Source of the DNA: Gaetbulibacter_A sp043876815
Lineage (GTDB): Bacteria; Bacteroidota; Bacteroidia; Flavobacteriales; Flavobacteriaceae
Direction of reading: 5' to 3'
Length of the DNA: 64,000 nucleotides
Assembly (NCBI RefSeq): GCF_043876815.1
Contig: NZ_JBAWKA010000001.1
Location: 682,001 to 746,000, forward strand
Shown here: positions 53,793 through 62,365 of the stretch, piece after piece
Layout of the letters: each line of letters opens with the position of its first letter
How positions within the stretch are numbered: position 1 is the first letter of the stretch
The notes under the pieces: generated by a model
What the model was told of the DNA's origin: nothing
The model's input: the letters and a program-made list of their open reading frames with translations, nothing else
The model's database searches: none
Position numbers and translations under genes: made by a program

Positions 53793-55496
53793 TCAGTAGT
53801 CGTAATCACCTTTTCTTAAGTTGGAAACCATAGAAAGACCAAGAATTATGGCTAAAATAAAACTAGACATTCCCAACACCGAAACCCCTTTCCAAAGTGG
53901 TGTGATTTCAAAAATTATAAATAAAGAAGCACCAATTATAAAGGCAATCATAACAAAAGCTTTTATTAATTGTTTGGTAATCCGCTGTAGCGTATGGACC
54001 ATAGGATCGATGCCTTTGTGAGTGAGGTCAACCTGTATTTGTCCGGAATTTATTTTTCGGATGGCATTTTTAAAATCAAAAGGAAACTCATCCATATAAT
54101 CTGCGAGTTCAACTATTGAATTAATCACTTTTGCGCCTATTTTTATTGGATTATATTTTTTAGTGGCACTTTTGTTCAAATAAGGTTTTACGATTTCGAA
54201 TTGCTCAAGATCGGGATCCAATTTTTCAATAACGCCTTCAATGGTTACCAGGGAGCGGGCAAAAAGAAAGAAGTAGGTGGGAACTTTAAGACCATGAGCA
54301 ATAATTATGTCTTTGAGTTCAAGCAAAACAGTACTCATTTCATTTTCATGGATTTCCCTAACATAATATTTTTCCACGAATTCGTAAATATCAAATTCTA
54401 ATGCGCGTCGGTCGACTATGGGTGCATTGTTCGAAAGTTGCTGTAATACCCGAATAATCTTTTTAACGTTTTTAGTTTTAATGGCGATAAATAGATTACT
54501 AAAAATATTGATGTCGCGCGGCAACATACTGCCCATCATTCCAAAATCAAGGTAACAAATATGGTTATTGGGAAGTACAAGTAAATTTCCCGGATGGGGA
54601 TCGGCATGAAAAAAACCATATTCAAAGATTTGTTTAAAAAAGCTTATGGCCAGACGCCGTGCGATAACTTTGGTGTTAACATGATCTTCTTTAAGTTTTT
54701 CCAAGCGATCTATTTTGGTGCCGGATACAAATTCGAGAGCCAATACTTTTTGGGTTGTAAATTTACGATACACTTTAGGGGCTTCTGCGAATTGTTCTTG
54801 AGAATGATCCTTTTTCAGATTGTTATAAAAACGCTGTACGTTTATAGATTCATGAATAAAATCTAACTCCTTTAAAATGGAAGCTTCAAAGTTTTTAACT
54901 AACCCCACAGGGTCAAAACTTTTTAATGATGGAATTCTGTGTTCTAAAATATGTGCAATACGGTACATGACCTTAATGTCCTCAATAATGACATCGTAAA
55001 TTCCAGCCCGTTGTACTTTAAGAGCGATGCGATCTCCGGAGTGTAAGGTAACTTTATGTACCTGAGCCATTGAGGCAGAGGCAAACGGGGTGGGTTCAAA
55101 CCACGCAAATAGGGCCTCTACTTTATCTTTCAATTCACTTTCTACAACATCCTTAGCCTCATTTTCGGTCATGGGTGGAACATTGTCCTGAAGTTTTTCC
55201 AGTTCGAGTGTTAACTCTAGCGGTACCAAATCGGGGCGATTGCTCAATATCTGACCGAATTTCACAAAAGTGGGGCCTAGCTCTTCACAAACCAGACGCA
55301 TTTTAGCCCATTTGGTATATTGGGAAACACGTAATTTATACGATTTAGGAATCACTTTTTGGAAATATCTATAACGTTTACTTTCTTCGAGATATCGCAC
55401 CAGATCTTCAAAACCATACTTCATCAGGACTCTCAGAATTTGGTTATATCTGGAAATCGATTTAAACCGTTTTTTGATGTCCAATATGAGTCCCAT
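53793..55496 (-). CDS. UbiB/AarF-family atypical kinase
   Basis: Protein of 567 residues of the ABC1/UbiB kinase-like group linked to quinone or lipid metabolism. KFGQILSNRPD (KxGQ motif), the ASMAQVHKV ATP-loop, DPHPGNLLV and LDFGMMG. Two hydrophobic helices at the C-terminus (about 495-560) anchor it in the membrane. It lies 5 nt behind the 55502 gene. Acts as an ATPase in family members; the substrate is not certain. Confidence 0.9.
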   Translation of the reverse strand: MGLILDIKKRFKSISRYNQILRVLMKYGFEDLVRYLEESKRYRYFQKVIPKSYKLRVSQYTKWAKMRLVCEELGPTFVKFGQILSNRPDLVPLELTLELEKLQDNVPPMTENEAKDVVESELKDKVEALFAWFEPTPFASASMAQVHKVTLHSGDRIALKVQRAGIYDVIIEDIKVMYRIAHILEHRIPSLKSFDPVGLVKNFEASILKELDFIHESINVQRFYNNLKKDHSQEQFAEAPKVYRKFTTQKVLALEFVSGTKIDRLEKLKEDHVNTKVIARRLAISFFKQIFEYGFFHADPHPGNLLVLPNNHICYLDFGMMGSMLPRDINIFSNLFIAIKTKNVKKIIRVLQQLSNNAPIVDRRALEFDIYEFVEKYYVREIHENEMSTVLLELKDIIIAHGLKVPTYFFLFARSLVTIEGVIEKLDPDLEQFEIVKPYLNKSATKKYNPIKIGAKVINSIVELADYMDEFPFDFKNAIRKINSGQIQVDLTHKGIDPMVHTLQRITKQLIKAFVMIAFIIGASLFIIFEITPLWKGVSVLGMSSFILAIILGLSMVSNLRKGDYDY

Positions 55497-55501
55497 AGGA
55501 A

Positions 55502-55870
55502 TTATACTTGTAATCTATTAAGCCGGGCTTCTAATAAGGCTGTGGTGCGCTCAAGCTTTTCAATTCTTTCATTTAAAGCCTTGATTTCGTCTAAATGCGT
55601 GACTTTTATTTTTTTATAAAATTTGATGACTAATTCTTCAATTTTTTCATCAAGTTCATCTTTGAGCTCGCGTGTTTTTAAAGCCACTTTGTCTAAAAAC
55701 TCAAGTTCATTACCATTCTCATCCAATGGGTTGTCGGACATGATCTTATTGATATTATCCTTACTTTTTTCAGAATATTCCTGAAGTTTTTCTAAAAGCT
55801 TCGTGTCCCTAGCTAAAACATAAATACTTGAGCTTAAAGTAAGGTATTCGAGAAGAGTTTTGGTTTTCAT
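55502..55870 (-). CDS. Phasin-like coiled-coil protein
   Basis: Helical protein of 122 residues. N-terminal amphipathic part, then a coiled coil (about 60-120) ending in ALNERIEKLERTTALLEARL, the Leu-zipper-like tail of polyhydroxyalkanoate granule-associated proteins. No PHA genes in the window. First gene of a unit with the UbiB-like gene under site 18. Confidence 0.6.
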   Translation of the reverse strand: MKTKTLLEYLTLSSSIYVLARDTKLLEKLQEYSEKSKDNINKIMSDNPLDENGNELEFLDKVALKTRELKDELDEKIEELVIKFYKKIKVTHLDEIKALNERIEKLERTTALLEARLNRLQV

Positions 55871-55972
55871 TGATTTCAGTTTTACTATTAGATCGATCTC
55901 AAAAACCTATTCATTCTTTCGATGAATAGTAAATGAACAAGGCATAGCTGTTTATTACTGCTACTTGACTAA

Positions 55973-56046
55973 TAAATGTATTAACAATTAGCCGTATTTA
56001 ACATGATTTAAATCATGTTGCAAACGTGCCTAAAAGCTTAATTTTA
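55973..56046. promoter_or_regulatory. Shared palindromic operator with two divergent promoters (site 18)
   Basis: Dyad TGATTTAAATCA (56004-56015) inside a perfect 20-bp palindrome (56000-56019). Plus-strand -7 element TAATTTTA begins at 56039, minus-strand TACATTTA at 55980, both 30 nt from the centre. Serves the CBS gene and the phasin-like/UbiB operon. Confidence 0.87.
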
Positions 56047-56082
56047 AGGAGTAAAATAAGGTATAACCTAAAGTGGAATCCG

Positions 56083-56490
56083 ATGAAGTCAAATTCGATA
56101 GTACAAGTGATGACATCAGATGTTATTTCTGTAACCCCGGAACAAAATATTTTGGATGTGAAACACATCTATGAGAATAAAAAATGGCATCATCATATTC
56201 CGGTTGTAGATCATGATAAATTAATAGGCATGGTGAGTTTGGTAGATTTTATGTATCACATTATGGGTGCCGGAATTAGTGATGATCATGAGGTGTACCA
56301 AAAGTTGAAAGTAAAAGATATCATGACTGCAAAGCCATTTTATCTTACCACCAAAGCCACTGTTGAAGATGTGGCCAAAGTTTTGGCTACACAATATTAT
56401 CATGCTGTTCCCATTTTGGAAAATGATAAATTGGCAGGTATCGTTTCAACAGCCGATATTATTAATTACTTTCTCAATAAAACAGATTAA
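56083..56490 (+). CDS. CBS-domain-pair protein
   Basis: Protein of 135 residues from the ATG at 56083; a longer reading from a GTG at 56026 is rejected because the site 18 promoter starts transcription near 56051. Two CBS motifs with no other domain: VMTSDVISVTPEQNILDVKHI ... HHIPVVDHDKLIGMVSLVDF and IMTAKPFYLTTKATVEDVAKV ... HAVPILENDKLAGIVSTADI. Such stand-alone CBS pairs bind AMP/ATP as energy sensors, and one is DosR-controlled in mycobacteria. Confidence 0.88.
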   Translation: MKSNSIVQVMTSDVISVTPEQNILDVKHIYENKKWHHHIPVVDHDKLIGMVSLVDFMYHIMGAGISDDHEVYQKLKVKDIMTAKPFYLTTKATVEDVAKVLATQYYHAVPILENDKLAGIVSTADIINYFLNKTD

Positions 56491-56511
56491 TGGATTTTCG
56501 AAAGGGCTTAC

Positions 56512-56554
56512 TGATTAAAATCATTTTAGAGCCTTGACGCTATGTGTACCTTTA
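56512..56554 (+). promoter_or_regulatory. Dyad operator and promoter (site 19)
   Basis: TGATTAAAATCA (56512-56523) with -7 element TACCTTTA starting at 56547, 30 nt past the centre. Predicted start about 56559. Confidence 0.85.
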
Positions 56555-56573
56555 CATAGAATTCTATTTAATC

Positions 56574-56837
56574 ATGAAAACCACACTTTACATACAAAAT
56601 CTGAAGGGTTTAGATTCAGAAAAAGCCATTTTAAAAAGACTCTCAGGATTAAAGCATATCAAAAGTATAAGTTTCAAGCAGCAATTTGGAACTATGACTT
56701 TTGATTACACTTCTAAAGAGGATATTGATCGTGTAAAACACGTTTTGTCTGAGATAGGATTTCCGCCTTATGGCGAAAAAAATCTTTTACGTCGGAAAAA
56801 AATATCTCATTTGAAAAAATTAAATCATGTTAGATAG
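56574..56837 (+). CDS. Small HMA-like ferredoxin-fold protein
   Basis: Eighty-seven residues from the ATG at 56574; a GTG-started longer reading from 56544 begins upstream of the predicted transcription start and is rejected. Beta-alpha-beta pattern as in heavy-metal-associated (HMA) domains (TLYIQNLKGLDSEKAILKRL ... TFDYTSKEDIDRVKHVLSEIGF) but the metal-binding CxxC is missing, so metal binding is unlikely. Basic tail. Confidence 0.65.
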   Translation: MKTTLYIQNLKGLDSEKAILKRLSGLKHIKSISFKQQFGTMTFDYTSKEDIDRVKHVLSEIGFPPYGEKNLLRRKKISHLKKLNHVR

Positions 56838-56882
56838 TTAAAGCCGTTAAAGGCTAAAAATATTTATTTAAAAAATGTCATC

Positions 56883-57059
56883 ATGAAAAACGACAGAGAT
56901 AAAAGTGATTGGGCTATTGGAGGTGGTCTTTTGGGAGGTTTAGGACTTGGCTTTTTCTTTTTGAAAGATTCGGCTCTAATGTTTGTGGGTTCTATAATTT
57001 TAGGATTGGGAATAGGACTTATATTGACGGCATTTATTCATCATTTTTCAAGAAAATAA
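56883..57059 (+). CDS. Small two-helix membrane protein
   Basis: Fifty-eight residues, MKNDRDKSDW then two Gly-rich helices (about 11-27 and 31-52, GLLGGLGLGFFF and IILGLGIGLILTAF), ending HHFSRK. Spacing to the previous gene is 45 nt and the ATG is preceded by an A-rich leader, so it is likely the second gene of the site 19 unit. No family recognised. Confidence 0.65.
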   Translation: MKNDRDKSDWAIGGGLLGGLGLGFFFLKDSALMFVGSIILGLGIGLILTAFIHHFSRK

Positions 57060-57102
57060 AGAAACCAGGATACTTCTTGTATGAATTTTTATCCATAAAT
57101 TG

Positions 57103-58059
57103 ATGATGAATCTAATGAGAATACTATCATATTACATCAGCTTTGCTGTACTTTTATTGCTTTCCTCTGGTAAGCATAATAACTGCAATGAGCTGGCCTT
57201 TAAGCAACCTTTAGATCGTTCCTATAGTACACATGTGTTTGGCGCGGCATTTCACATGATAACACCCCGTAATATTTTAGTTGAAAATTACTTTCAATTT
57301 ATGGATTCGGTGGTTGAAAAATATGATGATTTAACTCCGTATAAGTTATCGGAACACCTTATTGCTCATGCCAATTCTTGGATTCTTGACACGCTTCAAA
57401 ACACGGATTATTACCTCATGAAAGCTCGGGATTCTTTTGTTTACGATCAGCGAAAAATGATTGTTTTACCCAAAGGGTCAACCATAATAATTCCGGATTC
57501 CGGGCATGCAAACACCCTTGTAACCGAACTTAAAAAATTTAGAATTGATATCAATATACCGGAGTATAAACTTCGCATATTTCAGGATGCTACGAAACTT
57601 TACGAATTCGATATTAGGGTAGGCCGTGATGAGAAGAAATTTTTAGCAATGTCCGGGCGCATAGAGGATTTAAGAACAAAAACAGGTGAGGGTAGGATTG
57701 TTCATTTTTTTAAAGATCCAGGATATTTTAATCCAGTTGATAATAAGCAATATTTTGTTACGAAGCGAGATGATGGGAAAACCACAAAACTTCCAAAAAT
57801 TCCATTTTTAGAAACAGAAATCAATGGCCGTCGCTATGGGCAACTCATCCACCCTACAACCAACCCCAGTACTCTGGGTAAAGCTTATTCAAATGGATGT
57901 ATTGGGACTCGGGAAGCTGATGCCTGGACTATTTATTACTATGCCCCAATTCAAACTAAAATAAACATTCGTTATGATTTAGAAGTTATAGATGACCAAG
58001 GCAAACAACATCACCTGGAAGATATTTATGGATATGGGAAATCGGGAATCGGAAAGTAG
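57103..58059 (+). CDS. L,D-transpeptidase (YkuD family)
   Basis: Exported cell-wall enzyme of 318 residues: signal segment (about 1-22), about 100 residues of N-terminal region, then the YkuD catalytic domain (about 145-300) with HPTTNPSTLGKAYSNGCIGT, the His and the catalytic Cys in SNGCIG. Forms 3-3 peptidoglycan crosslinks or attaches proteins to the wall. ATGs at 57106 and 57112 are alternatives. Convergent with the D-lactate dehydrogenase gene; 2-nt gap. Confidence 0.88.
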   Translation: MMNLMRILSYYISFAVLLLLSSGKHNNCNELAFKQPLDRSYSTHVFGAAFHMITPRNILVENYFQFMDSVVEKYDDLTPYKLSEHLIAHANSWILDTLQNTDYYLMKARDSFVYDQRKMIVLPKGSTIIIPDSGHANTLVTELKKFRIDINIPEYKLRIFQDATKLYEFDIRVGRDEKKFLAMSGRIEDLRTKTGEGRIVHFFKDPGYFNPVDNKQYFVTKRDDGKTTKLPKIPFLETEINGRRYGQLIHPTTNPSTLGKAYSNGCIGTREADAWTIYYYAPIQTKINIRYDLEVIDDQGKQHHLEDIYGYGKSGIGK

Positions 58060-58060
58060 C

Positions 58061-59077
58061 TCATGCCTTATGAACCTCAGGTAATTTGAAAATTAATTCA
58101 TTTTTAGGTTTCTTTCCTTTTTCCCAATTATCGAGGTTGTCAATGGTCGCTTTCGCGATCTCATTCAAAGCTTCTTCTGTTAAAAAGGCCTGATGTCCTG
58201 TTATGAGGACGTTTGGCATCGCATTTAATTTTAATAGTAAGTCATCGTCCGGAATCGCTTTGGAACAGTCTTTAAAGAAAATATCACGTTCAAATTCATA
58301 AACATCCATTGCTAAACCACTAATCTGTTTTTTTGTTAGGGCCTCAATGACATCCTTAGTATTAATAACTGCTCCTCGAGCCGTGTTAACAAGCAGGCAG
58401 TTTGGTTTCATAAGGGCTAATACATTTTTATCAATTAAATGATGTGTTTCTGTATTTAGCGGAACGTGAATAGAAATAATATCGGCGCTTTTACATAAGG
58501 TTTCCAGTGGCACGTATGTCATGTTATATTGTACTGAAAGACGTTTGTTGGGTTGGGTGTCGTAAGCCAGCAGTTTGCAGCCGAAACCATGCATGATTTT
58601 AGTCATCACCGAACCGATTTTACCAGTGCCAATAATCCCACAGGTTTTGTCGTTCAGATCTGTGCCAATTAAATGATTTAAATCAAAATTAAATGTCTTA
58701 ACGCGATGATTGGCTAAAATAAGTTTACGGTTTAAAGCTAATAAAATGGTGGCGGCATGTTCAGCTACGGCATGAGGTGAATAGGATGGCACATGGGCCA
58801 CCTGGATATTATTTTTTTTAGCGGAAAATAAATTAACGTTGTCATGACCAACAGAACGCAACGTGATATACTTAACACCAAAGTCCTTCAGCTTTTCAAT
58901 TACAATATTGGAAGCATTATCCGAGGTAAATAATGATACGGCTCTGAATCCAATAGCTTTCATGGCTGTTTCGGAAGTCAAGGGTTCTTCAATTAATGTG
59001 AGATTATGTTTTCCATCATTTGCAGCTTTCAAATAAGGAATTTCAAAAGATTTTGTGCTGTAAACAAGAACTTTCAT
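58061..59077 (-). CDS. D-lactate dehydrogenase-like 2-hydroxyacid dehydrogenase
   Basis: NAD-dependent reductase of 338 residues, LdhA group. Rossmann motif GTGKIGSVM (about residue 149), catalytic Arg in NTARGAVI, Glu and His in the GHQAFLTEEAL segment, and N-terminal SVGHDNVNL. Reduces pyruvate to D-lactate to recycle NADH when respiration is limited. The only central-metabolism fermentation gene in the window; it has the site 20 operator, which supports an anaerobic role for the regulon. Confidence 0.9.
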   Translation of the reverse strand: MKVLVYSTKSFEIPYLKAANDGKHNLTLIEEPLTSETAMKAIGFRAVSLFTSDNASNIVIEKLKDFGVKYITLRSVGHDNVNLFSAKKNNIQVAHVPSYSPHAVAEHAATILLALNRKLILANHRVKTFNFDLNHLIGTDLNDKTCGIIGTGKIGSVMTKIMHGFGCKLLAYDTQPNKRLSVQYNMTYVPLETLCKSADIISIHVPLNTETHHLIDKNVLALMKPNCLLVNTARGAVINTKDVIEALTKKQISGLAMDVYEFERDIFFKDCSKAIPDDDLLLKLNAMPNVLITGHQAFLTEEALNEIAKATIDNLDNWEKGKKPKNELIFKLPEVHKA

Positions 59078-59095
59078 AAGATTGGCGTATTTGTT

Positions 59096-59138
59096 TAAAG
59101 GTATTTTGCCGAGTGAAATCCGACAATGATATTTATCA
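59096..59138 (-). promoter_or_regulatory. Dyad operator and promoter (site 20, D-lactate dehydrogenase)
   Basis: TGATATTTATCA (59127-59138); minus-strand -7 element TACCTTTA begins at 59103, 30 nt past the centre. Identical dyad to site 6 before USP 4. Confidence 0.85.
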
Positions 59139-59374
59139 GAATTTGTTTGTAGAGAGAATTTTTTAGAATAAAAATGGAAGTTCCCGTAACATAGAAATTA
59201 ACTTATAGTTGGATGGATTAAAATAATTCAAAAGATTCTACAGCGATATTTTCATTAAATACCCTATCTAGCCCTTATCAAAATTTTATTTTTAATAGTA
59301 TGATCTTGTTCATTATTGCTAAAAAGATAATATCCCAGTATTGAATTTGCGAAAATGGTAATAATGACACAATC

Positions 59375-59428
59375 TACGTAAAATACGTATTTTTTTTCTA
59401 AAAATATAAGTAATAATACTTAATTTTG
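59375..59428 (+). promoter_or_regulatory. nirB promoter with tandem TACGTA palindromes
   Basis: Two TACGTA palindromes (59375-59380 and 59384-59389, 9-nt spacing), the second inside the perfect 12-bp palindrome AAATACGTATTT (59381-59392). A perfect -7 element TAATTTTG lies at 59421-59428. No dyad of the TGA-N6-TCA type. A separate regulator, perhaps nitrate- or nitrite-responsive, is likely. Confidence 0.65.
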
Positions 59429-59446
59429 AAACCTAAACACGTATGT

Positions 59447-61960
59447 ATGCAAAAAGTTATTGTTATCGGCAATGGTATGGTTGGTTACAAATTTTGTGAA
59501 AAATTTGTGGCGCATAAAGAAAGTAAGAATTTCGAAATAACCGTTCTTGGCGAAGAGCCAAGGCCTGCTTATGATCGGGTACACTTGAGTGAATTTTTTG
59601 AGAGTCAAGATGCGAAGGCCTTAGAGCTAGCACCAATAGAATGGTATGGCGATAATGGCATTGAGCTAATTGTGGGAGAACGGGTTTCAGAGATTAACAG
59701 ATCTTCGAAGGAGATTAAAACGGCAAAAGGAAGGAAATTAACGTATGATTATTTGGTGTTGGCTACAGGTTCCTCAGCATTTGTTCCACCCATAAAAGGT
59801 GTTGAAAAGGAAGGTGTTTTCGTGTATCGAACTATTGAAGATTTAGAAGGGATGCTGTCTTATGCTGAAAAACTGAAAATAGAAAAGCCGAATGCTAAAG
59901 CGGCAGTTCTGGGTGGCGGTCTATTGGGTTTGGAAGCAGGAAAAGCTGTAATGGACATGGGTCTGGAACCACATATTGTTGAGTTTGCTCCTAAATTGAT
60001 GCCGAGACAGTTGGATTTAAGAAGTAGCCAGGTTTTACAGTTAAAATTAGAGACGATGGGCTTAAACATTCATTTAAGTAAAGCCACAAATCAGATCTTA
60101 GGAAATGGGCGTATAACCGCTATGGAATTTGGTGAAGATGATATTTTGGATGTCGATATGCTTATTATTTCAGCTGGAATTCGACCTCGGGATGAATTAG
60201 GGAAAATATGCGGTTTGGAAATGGGAACACGTGGTGGCATTGTTGTAAACAATAAAATGCAAACTTCAGATGAATCCATATTTGCTATTGGTGAGGTAGC
60301 GCTTTACCAACAAATGATATATGGTTTAGTAGCTCCAGGATATGATATGGCAGGAGTAGCTGTGAATCAAATTCTAGGTAAATCGGACGCCTCTATGGTT
60401 GATGAAATAGATATGTCCACCAAGTTAAAACTTATTGGTGTTGAGGTTGCGAGTTTTGGGGAGCCATTCATGCCGGCATCCAAAGGGCACTCCATAATTT
60501 TTGAAGATAAAACCAAACATTTATATAAACGGATTAATGTTAGCCATGATGGTAAATCGCTACTCGGCGGTATTTTAGTAGGTGATACATCCGATTATAA
60601 TATGTTACACCAGGTCTATTTAAATGGCATGGTCATACCTGAAAATCCAGCTGAATTAATACTCCCGGCTACCGAGGGAGGTAAGTCTTTTGGTAGTGTT
60701 CTAGATCTGCCGGATACCGCTCAGGTTTGTTCCTGCGAAAGTGTTAGCAAAGGTGCAATTTGTTGCTCCATTACAGAAAATGGTAGTACAAATTTGAATG
60801 GGGTAATTGCGGAAACCAAAGCAACCACAGGCTGTGGCGGTTGTAAGCCCATGGTGGTAGATTTGGTAAATGAAACACTTAGATCGCTTGGAAAGGAGGT
60901 TAAAGAAACATTATGTGAGCATTTTAGTTTTAATAGGCAGGAACTTTACGATCTGGTAAGAGTAAATCAGGTCGCTGATTTTGAAGAAGCCTTGAATTTA
61001 TTTGGAGAGGGTCAAGGTTGTGAAATCTGTAAACCGGCCTTAGCTTCTATTTTTGCCACGATCACGATGGAAACGGCTAATAAGCAAGTGACTATTCAGG
61101 ATACCAACGACAGGTTTTTAGCGAATATTCAACGCAATGGAACGTATTCCGTTGTACCTCGCGTTGCGGGTGGAGAAATAACTCCGGATCAGTTAATAAC
61201 CATTGGAGCGGTAGCTAAAAAATATGATCTGTATACCAAGATTACAGGAGGTCAGCGAATCGATTTATTTGGTGCCCAAATTCATGAGCTGCCATTAATT
61301 TGGAAAGAGCTTGTAGATGCCGGCTTCGAGAGCGGTCACGCTTACGGAAAATCATTACGAACTGTAAAAAGCTGTGTAGGGTCTTCTTGGTGTCGTTATG
61401 GTATGCACGAAAGTGTATCCTTTGCTATTGAAATTGAAAACAGGTATAAGGGTTTAAGGTCTCCGCATAAACTTAAAGGAGGCGTTTCGGGATGTATTCG
61501 AGAATGTGCGGAAGCTCGCGGTAAGGATTTTGGCTTAATAGCTGTTGAGGGCGGTTGGAACCTTTATATATGTGGTAATGGAGGTGCTACCCCCAAACAT
61601 GCTATTCTTTTTGCTGAAAAATTAGACGATGAAACGGCTATAAAATATCTGGATCGCTTTTTAATGTATTACATAAGAACGGCAGGTCCTTTGGTGAGAA
61701 CGGCTCCTTGGTTAGAAAAATTAGAAGGCGGTATTGATTATTTGCGTCAAGTAATTATTGAAGATACTTTAGGAATTGCTGAGGAATTGGAATTGCAAAT
61801 GAACGATTTGGTTAATAAATATGAATGTGAATGGAAACAGGCTATTGAGAATCCTGAATTTATGAAGCGTTTCAAACATTTTGTAAACTCTGATGATACG
61901 GATGATAATCTGGTTTTTGTTCCTATGCGAACCCAAAAAAAGCCAAAAGCCTGGTCATAA
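59447..61960 (+). CDS. nirB: Nitrite reductase [NAD(P)H] large subunit
   Basis: Assimilatory nitrite reductase of 837 residues from the ATG at 59447; a TTG at 59426 lies in the -7 element and is rejected. Order: FAD/NAD(P)H Rossmann domains (about 1-300, VIVIGNGMVGYKFC), [2Fe-2S] BFD domain (about 420-470, CSCESVSKG ... TTGCGGC), a second BFD-like segment (about 485-530), then sulfite/nitrite-reductase repeats with the sirohaem/4Fe-4S ligands Cys 643 and 649 (CVGSSWC) and Cys 683 and 687 (CIREC). Reduces nitrite to ammonium. First gene of nirB-nirD-DUF4202. Confidence 0.95.
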   Translation: MQKVIVIGNGMVGYKFCEKFVAHKESKNFEITVLGEEPRPAYDRVHLSEFFESQDAKALELAPIEWYGDNGIELIVGERVSEINRSSKEIKTAKGRKLTYDYLVLATGSSAFVPPIKGVEKEGVFVYRTIEDLEGMLSYAEKLKIEKPNAKAAVLGGGLLGLEAGKAVMDMGLEPHIVEFAPKLMPRQLDLRSSQVLQLKLETMGLNIHLSKATNQILGNGRITAMEFGEDDILDVDMLIISAGIRPRDELGKICGLEMGTRGGIVVNNKMQTSDESIFAIGEVALYQQMIYGLVAPGYDMAGVAVNQILGKSDASMVDEIDMSTKLKLIGVEVASFGEPFMPASKGHSIIFEDKTKHLYKRINVSHDGKSLLGGILVGDTSDYNMLHQVYLNGMVIPENPAELILPATEGGKSFGSVLDLPDTAQVCSCESVSKGAICCSITENGSTNLNGVIAETKATTGCGGCKPMVVDLVNETLRSLGKEVKETLCEHFSFNRQELYDLVRVNQVADFEEALNLFGEGQGCEICKPALASIFATITMETANKQVTIQDTNDRFLANIQRNGTYSVVPRVAGGEITPDQLITIGAVAKKYDLYTKITGGQRIDLFGAQIHELPLIWKELVDAGFESGHAYGKSLRTVKSCVGSSWCRYGMHESVSFAIEIENRYKGLRSPHKLKGGVSGCIRECAEARGKDFGLIAVEGGWNLYICGNGGATPKHAILFAEKLDDETAIKYLDRFLMYYIRTAGPLVRTAPWLEKLEGGIDYLRQVIIEDTLGIAEELELQMNDLVNKYECEWKQAIENPEFMKRFKHFVNSDDTDDNLVFVPMRTQKKPKAWS

Positions 61961-61978
61961 ACCATTAAATATATAAAC

Positions 61979-62356
61979 ATGCAAGATATTTTAAAAAACT
62001 ATGAAACGGTGTCAGAAGCTACGGTAAAAACCTGGTTTCGGGTGGGTGTTGTTTCAGATTTTCCTCAAAATAGCGGTGCCTGTATAAAATATAAAACGAA
62101 GCAAATAGCGGTTTTTAATTTTACAAGAACGAACAAATGGTACGCGACACAAAACTTGTGTCCTCATAAAATGGAAATGGTACTTTCTTTAGGAATGATA
62201 GGCGATAAGTTGGGAATTCCAAAAGTGGCTTGCCCAATGCACAAAAAGAATTTCTCTCTTGAAGATGGAACTTGTTTGTCCGGCGACGATTTTAAAATTG
62301 CCACATATCCTGTTAAAATTGAAAATGGAAATGTGTATATTGGCTTTACAGACTAA
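61979..62356 (+). CDS. nirD: Nitrite reductase small subunit, Rieske-type
   Basis: Protein of 125 residues with a complete Rieske motif: Cys 61 and His 63 (LCPH), Cys 85 and His 88 (CPMH). Many enterobacterial NirD proteins have lost these ligands, so this one probably carries a [2Fe-2S] cluster. Lies 18 nt behind nirB; partner of the large subunit. Confidence 0.9.
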   Translation: MQDILKNYETVSEATVKTWFRVGVVSDFPQNSGACIKYKTKQIAVFNFTRTNKWYATQNLCPHKMEMVLSLGMIGDKLGIPKVACPMHKKNFSLEDGTCLSGDDFKIATYPVKIENGNVYIGFTD

Positions 62357-62365
62357 TACGTTATT

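Noticed and set aside
56574..56837. Copper chaperone call for the HMA-like protein
   Set aside because: The CxxC metal-binding pair is absent.
56909..57103. Plus-strand frame of 64 codons with many Trp and Phe
   Set aside because: It is the out-of-frame reading of the 58-residue membrane protein at 56883, which has a better start, spacing and helix pattern.
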